Origin: ZC4RG20 sp963782445
GTDB taxonomy: Bacteria; Pseudomonadota; Gammaproteobacteria; Steroidobacterales; Rariloculaceae
Reading direction: 5' to 3'
DNA: 64,000 nt
Assembly: GCA_963782445.1 (NCBI GenBank)
Contig: CAWAJM010000001.1
Coordinates: 2,108,001 to 2,172,000, forward strand
The position numbers were made by a program, and so were the translations under genes. The notes beneath the pieces were generated by a model. The model saw only the letters and a list, made by a program, of their open reading frames with translations, was not told the origin of the DNA and searched no databases. Positions 60,919 to 64,000 of the stretch are shown here, one piece after another; position 1 is the first letter of the stretch; each line of letters starts with the position of its first letter.

Positions 60919-62538
60919 TCAGCTAGGAATGAAGAAAAAGTCGCCGACCTCGTTCCCCGCATCCTTGATCACCTTCAGCTCAGGCTCCTGGCCACTCTTC
61001 GCGGCCAACGGCGACTCCCGGACGAGCTTCCTGATGTCCAGGAAGAGTTCCGGCGCCGTCAGCACCTTGGCGTTGTTCTGAAGCGCCTCTAGGAACGCGT
61101 GCGCGAAAATCGAATGCCCCCCCGGACCGTTGTCGAGCACTGGCTGGTCGCCGCCCGAGGCCAGCACGAGCCGCGACCGCTTCGGCATTTTCCATTGGAT
61201 GTATTCGTCGGTGTATTGACCGTTTCCGACCATGACGTAGCCCGGATCGTCGCCGAGCAATCCCGCGTAGCATGAGTCCGAGACCACGAGCACGCGCTTG
61301 GCTTTGATCCGGCCGAGATGCCGGCTCACGAATTCGTTCGGGACCCAAAGCGTGTCGTCCGGCGGAGGCTCGGCATTCGACGGCAGCCAATAACCCGTCT
61401 CGCGCGCGCCGCTCTTGAGCCGGTCGCCGTGCCCCGCGAAGTAGATCAGCAGATTGTCGTCCGCGGTCAGCGTGTCGTTGAGCTGATTCACGGTCTTCAT
61501 GAGCGTCAATTGATCCGGATTCACAAGCGTAAGCACGCTGAAACCGTACTTTTGCTCGAGCAGCTTCTTCGCCTGCTCGATGTCGTTCAGCGGCGAAGCC
61601 AGATTATCGAGGTGCTCATAGTCCTGCACTCCGATGATGAGCGCGTAGTATCTGCCGAAAGACTTGCGGTGATACTCGATCCGGCGGCCCTTCTCGAGTC
61701 TCCGGCCGGTCGAGGGTTCCGGCCGCGAGGCGTCTGCGCTCCGGTAAGTCGGCATCGCGGCCAGTCGCTGCTGCTCGTCGGTGCGCTGGGTTTGAAGTTG
61801 AGCCAGCAGGCCCTTGAGGGACTGCAGCTGCTCGGCCGCATCCTTGTCTTTTCCGAGCTGGCGCTGCAAGGCATCCACTTGCTTGCGCAGCGCATCGATC
61901 TGTCGGTCGCGCTGCCCGATCTGCTGCTCGAGTTGTTTGCGGAGGGTGGACTGCTCCTGCGCAGCCGCCGACTGGAAGATCACGCTGTCCTTCGACAGGC
62001 CGGACGCCTTGCGATACCAGTTCAGAGCCGTGAGCTTGTCCGCCGGCACGCCGAGACCCTGCTCGTAGAGCGCCCCGAGATCGAACTCGGCCTGTGCGTA
62101 ACCCTGATCCGCAGCCTTTCGGTACCACTCGGCGGCCGACTCGTAGTTGGGCTCGGCACCGAGACCGCGCTCGAAGATCTCCCCGACCATGGTCTGGGCT
62201 TTGGGATCGCCCTGCTGCGCCGTGGGCAGCCAGACGTTCAGCGCCGAGCGGTAGTCCGCTCGGTCGTAGGCAAGGTATTCGCCGCCGCGCGCTCCGCAGT
62301 CCGCAGCCGTCGTGCGCGTCGGCCGCCGCGGGGTCAGGTATGTGCGCCCGCCGACGACGCGCACCTGCCCGGGCAGCAGGCAATCGACGATCTCGAGTGC
62401 CTGGACGGCCGCGTAGCCTTCGCGTGCCTTGCCGGCGTTCCGGTTCTTGCGGCCCTGGCCGTGCGCCGGCCCCGCGAGCAAAACCGTCGCGGCGGCGAGC
62501 ACGCAAACGAGGAATATTGGACGGCCGCAAAGCTGCAT
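60919..62538 (-). CDS. Secreted caspase-family (C14) protein with SEL1 repeats and coiled coil
   Basis: A 539-residue protein: signal peptide (CVLAAATVLLAGPAHGQ), two SEL1-type TPR repeats (about 97-180: EIFERGLGAEPNYESAAEWY, LGALYEQGLGVPADKLTALN), a coiled coil (about 195-270), then a caspase fold from about 295 (YYALIIGVQDYEHLDNLASP). The catalytic dyad is intact: H370 in YFAGHGD and C423 in SDSCYAG. Metacaspase-like C14 enzymes cut after basic residues; here the protein is exported. It lies between the Ser/Thr kinase gene (111 bases upstream) and the barrel gene on the same strand. Confidence 0.92.
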   Translation of the reverse strand: MQLCGRPIFLVCVLAAATVLLAGPAHGQGRKNRNAGKAREGYAAVQALEIVDCLLPGQVRVVGGRTYLTPRRPTRTTAADCGARGGEYLAYDRADYRSALNVWLPTAQQGDPKAQTMVGEIFERGLGAEPNYESAAEWYRKAADQGYAQAEFDLGALYEQGLGVPADKLTALNWYRKASGLSKDSVIFQSAAAQEQSTLRKQLEQQIGQRDRQIDALRKQVDALQRQLGKDKDAAEQLQSLKGLLAQLQTQRTDEQQRLAAMPTYRSADASRPEPSTGRRLEKGRRIEYHRKSFGRYYALIIGVQDYEHLDNLASPLNDIEQAKKLLEQKYGFSVLTLVNPDQLTLMKTVNQLNDTLTADDNLLIYFAGHGDRLKSGARETGYWLPSNAEPPPDDTLWVPNEFVSRHLGRIKAKRVLVVSDSCYAGLLGDDPGYVMVGNGQYTDEYIQWKMPKRSRLVLASGGDQPVLDNGPGGHSIFAHAFLEALQNNAKVLTAPELFLDIRKLVRESPLAAKSGQEPELKVIKDAGNEVGDFFFIPS

Positions 62539-62649
62539 GGCGCGGGCCCTTTGTTGTCGCCGAGAGACATTAGCTACGGCGCGCGGTCATGTCAAACACT
62601 TGCAGTGGCCCCGGATGCGAGGCCATCCGCAACCCTGTAAAGGCCTGCA

Positions 62650-64000
62650 TCAGGGGCCTGCCGCCGGTTGGCAGCCCATTCGTTCCGGCGTGCACGCCGC
62701 GGCGCCGAGCGTCTTCGAGCACGCGGCCAGCACAGGTCCGTATCCGGACAAATATTCCTGACAGTACAGCTTGCGCAGGACATTGCGCTTGACGCCGGGG
62801 TCGGCGCCCGCCATCGACCCGAGGAATCCGTCCGCGACGGCCTGCAGGCCTCGAATGGCAAGCGGGTCGTTATGGTGAACCGCATACGCGCGCGAGAAAT
62901 AGTCGAACGCGTCGTTCAATGCCACGGGGCCGAACTGGAGCGCTTTGTCGCCTTGCGCGATGTCGTCCTTGAACTCCTTTTGCGCCACGGCAGGCAGATC
63001 CGAGAACGGGACGTCGGGTTTGAGCTGATGGCCTGTGTAGAACGCGTATGCGGCGACGCCTGCTAGGATCACGACGATCGAGCCGTAGGCCGCCTTGCGG
63101 ACGGCGCTCGGCCCATCGAGCTCTCTGAGGAAGGCGCGGGCATCCGGCTGGCGCTCGGATCGTTCGAACGAGAGCGCCCGGGCCAGGGCCTTGCGCTGAC
63201 GCCGCGGCAAATCGCCGATTGCGGGCGGCTTCAAGCTTGCGGCCCGCGCGCGATCGGCCGGCAGCCTGTCGAATGGATGCTTGCCGGTCAGCAGTTCGAA
63301 AGCGACCACGCCGAGCGCGAAGACGTCGTCGGCCGGGGCCGGCGGCTCCCCCGCAAGCATCTCGGGGCTCGCATAGGAAGGCGTCAGCGCGCCGAGCTCC
63401 GTGGCGTCGAAGACCGTCCGGTCGGTTTGTGGCGGCTCCGCCCGGGAGGCGCTCGCTGCGCGCGCGTCGTGTATGGCGGCTTGCGTCGGCACGGCGCGGG
63501 CGATGCCGAAATCGAGCACTTTCACGCCGCGGGCCGTAACGAACACGTTGCCCGGTTTGAAATCCGAATGCACGATGCGGTTCTTGTGTGCGTACGCGAG
63601 CGCCTCGGCCGCGCCCCGGATGATCGGCAGCGCCTTCTCGCGCCCGAGCCCTCGCGGGTGCGCGGCGATTTGCTTGTTCAAGGGCGTGCCGTCGAGCAAT
63701 TCCATGGTCATGTAGACCGTGGCGCCGTCGCGGTCGAAGTCGTGCACGGTAATGACGTTGGGATGCGCGAGTGTCTGCGCCTTGCGTGACTCGCGCTGCA
63801 GGGCAATCAAGGCGTTCGGATGGCGGCGAAACTCCTCGCCCAGGATCTTGATCGCGACGTAGGGCTCGCGGTCCCGCGCCTCTTGCTTGCGCAGGTCGAG
63901 CGCCCGATAGACGATGCCCATGCCGCCCTGCCCCAGCACCGAGTCGAGCACAAACCGCTGCTTGATGACGCTGCCCGGACCGAGCGCCGGCGCCTCGCCG
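62650..64000 (-). CDS. Transmembrane Ser/Thr protein kinase (5' end beyond window)
   Basis: At least 450 residues; the start lies past the right edge, as in-frame coding continues to 63999. A bacterial Hanks-type kinase: LGQGGMGIVYRA (P-loop), VAIKIL (Lys), HSDFKPGNV (catalytic loop, Ser in place of the Arg of HRD), LDFGIARA (DFG) and YASPEMLAGE (APE region). After the kinase domain comes one membrane helix (about 60% along: GSIVVILAGVAAYAFYTG) and an extracytoplasmic tail with several Cys and a helical repeat. The tail may sense the envelope while the kinase acts in the cytoplasm. First gene of the series with the caspase and the triheme lipoprotein. Confidence 0.9.
   Translation of the reverse strand, partial: GEAPALGPGSVIKQRFVLDSVLGQGGMGIVYRALDLRKQEARDREPYVAIKILGEEFRRHPNALIALQRESRKAQTLAHPNVITVHDFDRDGATVYMTMELLDGTPLNKQIAAHPRGLGREKALPIIRGAAEALAYAHKNRIVHSDFKPGNVFVTARGVKVLDFGIARAVPTQAAIHDARAASASRAEPPQTDRTVFDATELGALTPSYASPEMLAGEPPAPADDVFALGVVAFELLTGKHPFDRLPADRARAASLKPPAIGDLPRRQRKALARALSFERSERQPDARAFLRELDGPSAVRKAAYGSIVVILAGVAAYAFYTGHQLKPDVPFSDLPAVAQKEFKDDIAQGDKALQFGPVALNDAFDYFSRAYAVHHNDPLAIRGLQAVADGFLGSMAGADPGVKRNVLRKLYCQEYLSGYGPVLAACSKTLGAAACTPERMGCQPAAGP

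Noticed and set aside
1..64000. CRISPR arrays, tRNA, rRNA, insertion sequences, prophage
   Set aside because: No regularly spaced direct repeats, no cloverleaf sequence in the gaps, and no transposase, integrase or phage structural protein among the plausible genes.
54687..64000. Calling the right-end cluster a known abortive-infection or CBASS/caspase-gasdermin defence system
   Set aside because: The caspase is exported and no nucleotide cyclase, gasdermin or nuclease gene is present; the partners are envelope proteins.

Overview
The window is high-GC DNA (by eye about two-thirds G+C) with dense, short-spaced genes, strong GGAGG-type ribosome binding sites and many GTG or TTG starts. Two TonB-dependent receptors, OmpA-family and other outer-membrane barrels, lipoprotein and Tat signals, a YghU-type glutathione transferase and a Kup potassium transporter indicate a Gram-negative Pseudomonadota chromosome. 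The mix of sulfatases, MoaF-like, NTF2-like, DUF6152 and type-B carboxylesterase genes is what environmental Gammaproteobacteria (Steroidobacter/Nevskia-like lineages) carry, but the exact lineage is inference. No rRNA, tRNA, CRISPR array, transposase or phage gene was found.

Layout. 0-3.2 kb: a translationally coupled minus-strand operon of an MFS transporter, a mercuric-reductase-like flavoprotein and a Tes/MJ0619-like radical SAM enzyme that runs off the left edge. 3.4-12.2 kb: YghU, a LuxR regulator followed by a TonB receptor, a frameshifted alpha/beta hydrolase, a secreted zinc metalloprotease, an outer-membrane protein and a PAP2 phosphatase. 12.2-18.7 kb: a minus-strand envelope-glycan operon (GT39/ArnT-like transferase, PAP2-GtrA fusion, GT9 transferase) joined by ATGA overlaps, whose last two genes (an MBOAT O-acyltransferase and its partner) are decayed. 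18.8-30.5 kb: a GT39 remnant, a DMT transporter, kup, a second TonB receptor, an MFS remnant, DUF998, pirin, a GST, an HDOD protein and a hotdog-methyltransferase fusion. 30.7-43.9 kb: carboxylesterase, a MoaF/NTF2-like operon, an orphan PAS histidine kinase, DoxX/DUF805, a frameshifted dienelactone hydrolase, a DUF6152 operon, a secretin-N-domain-like protein and a second NTF2-like protein with a clear promoter and terminator. 43.9-54.4 kb: an OmpA protein, then a formylglycine-generating enzyme followed by two sulfatases it probably activates, interspersed with several small or broken membrane genes. 54.7-64 kb: a minus-strand series of a transmembrane Ser/Thr kinase, a secreted SEL1-caspase protein, an autotransporter-type barrel, a 1222-residue triheme lipoprotein with Ig-like domains and a small secreted protein.

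The two most interesting sets are the kinase-caspase-barrel-triheme lipoprotein cluster at the right end and the radical SAM-flavoprotein-MFS operon at the left end. A third feature of the window is how many genes are broken: about ten loci carry a frameshift, a nonsense codon or an internal deletion. Some (single-base shifts at about 8766, 39678 and 47650) could be sequencing errors. Others (MBOAT, MFS, GT39 and BASS remnants) have large deletions that errors cannot explain.
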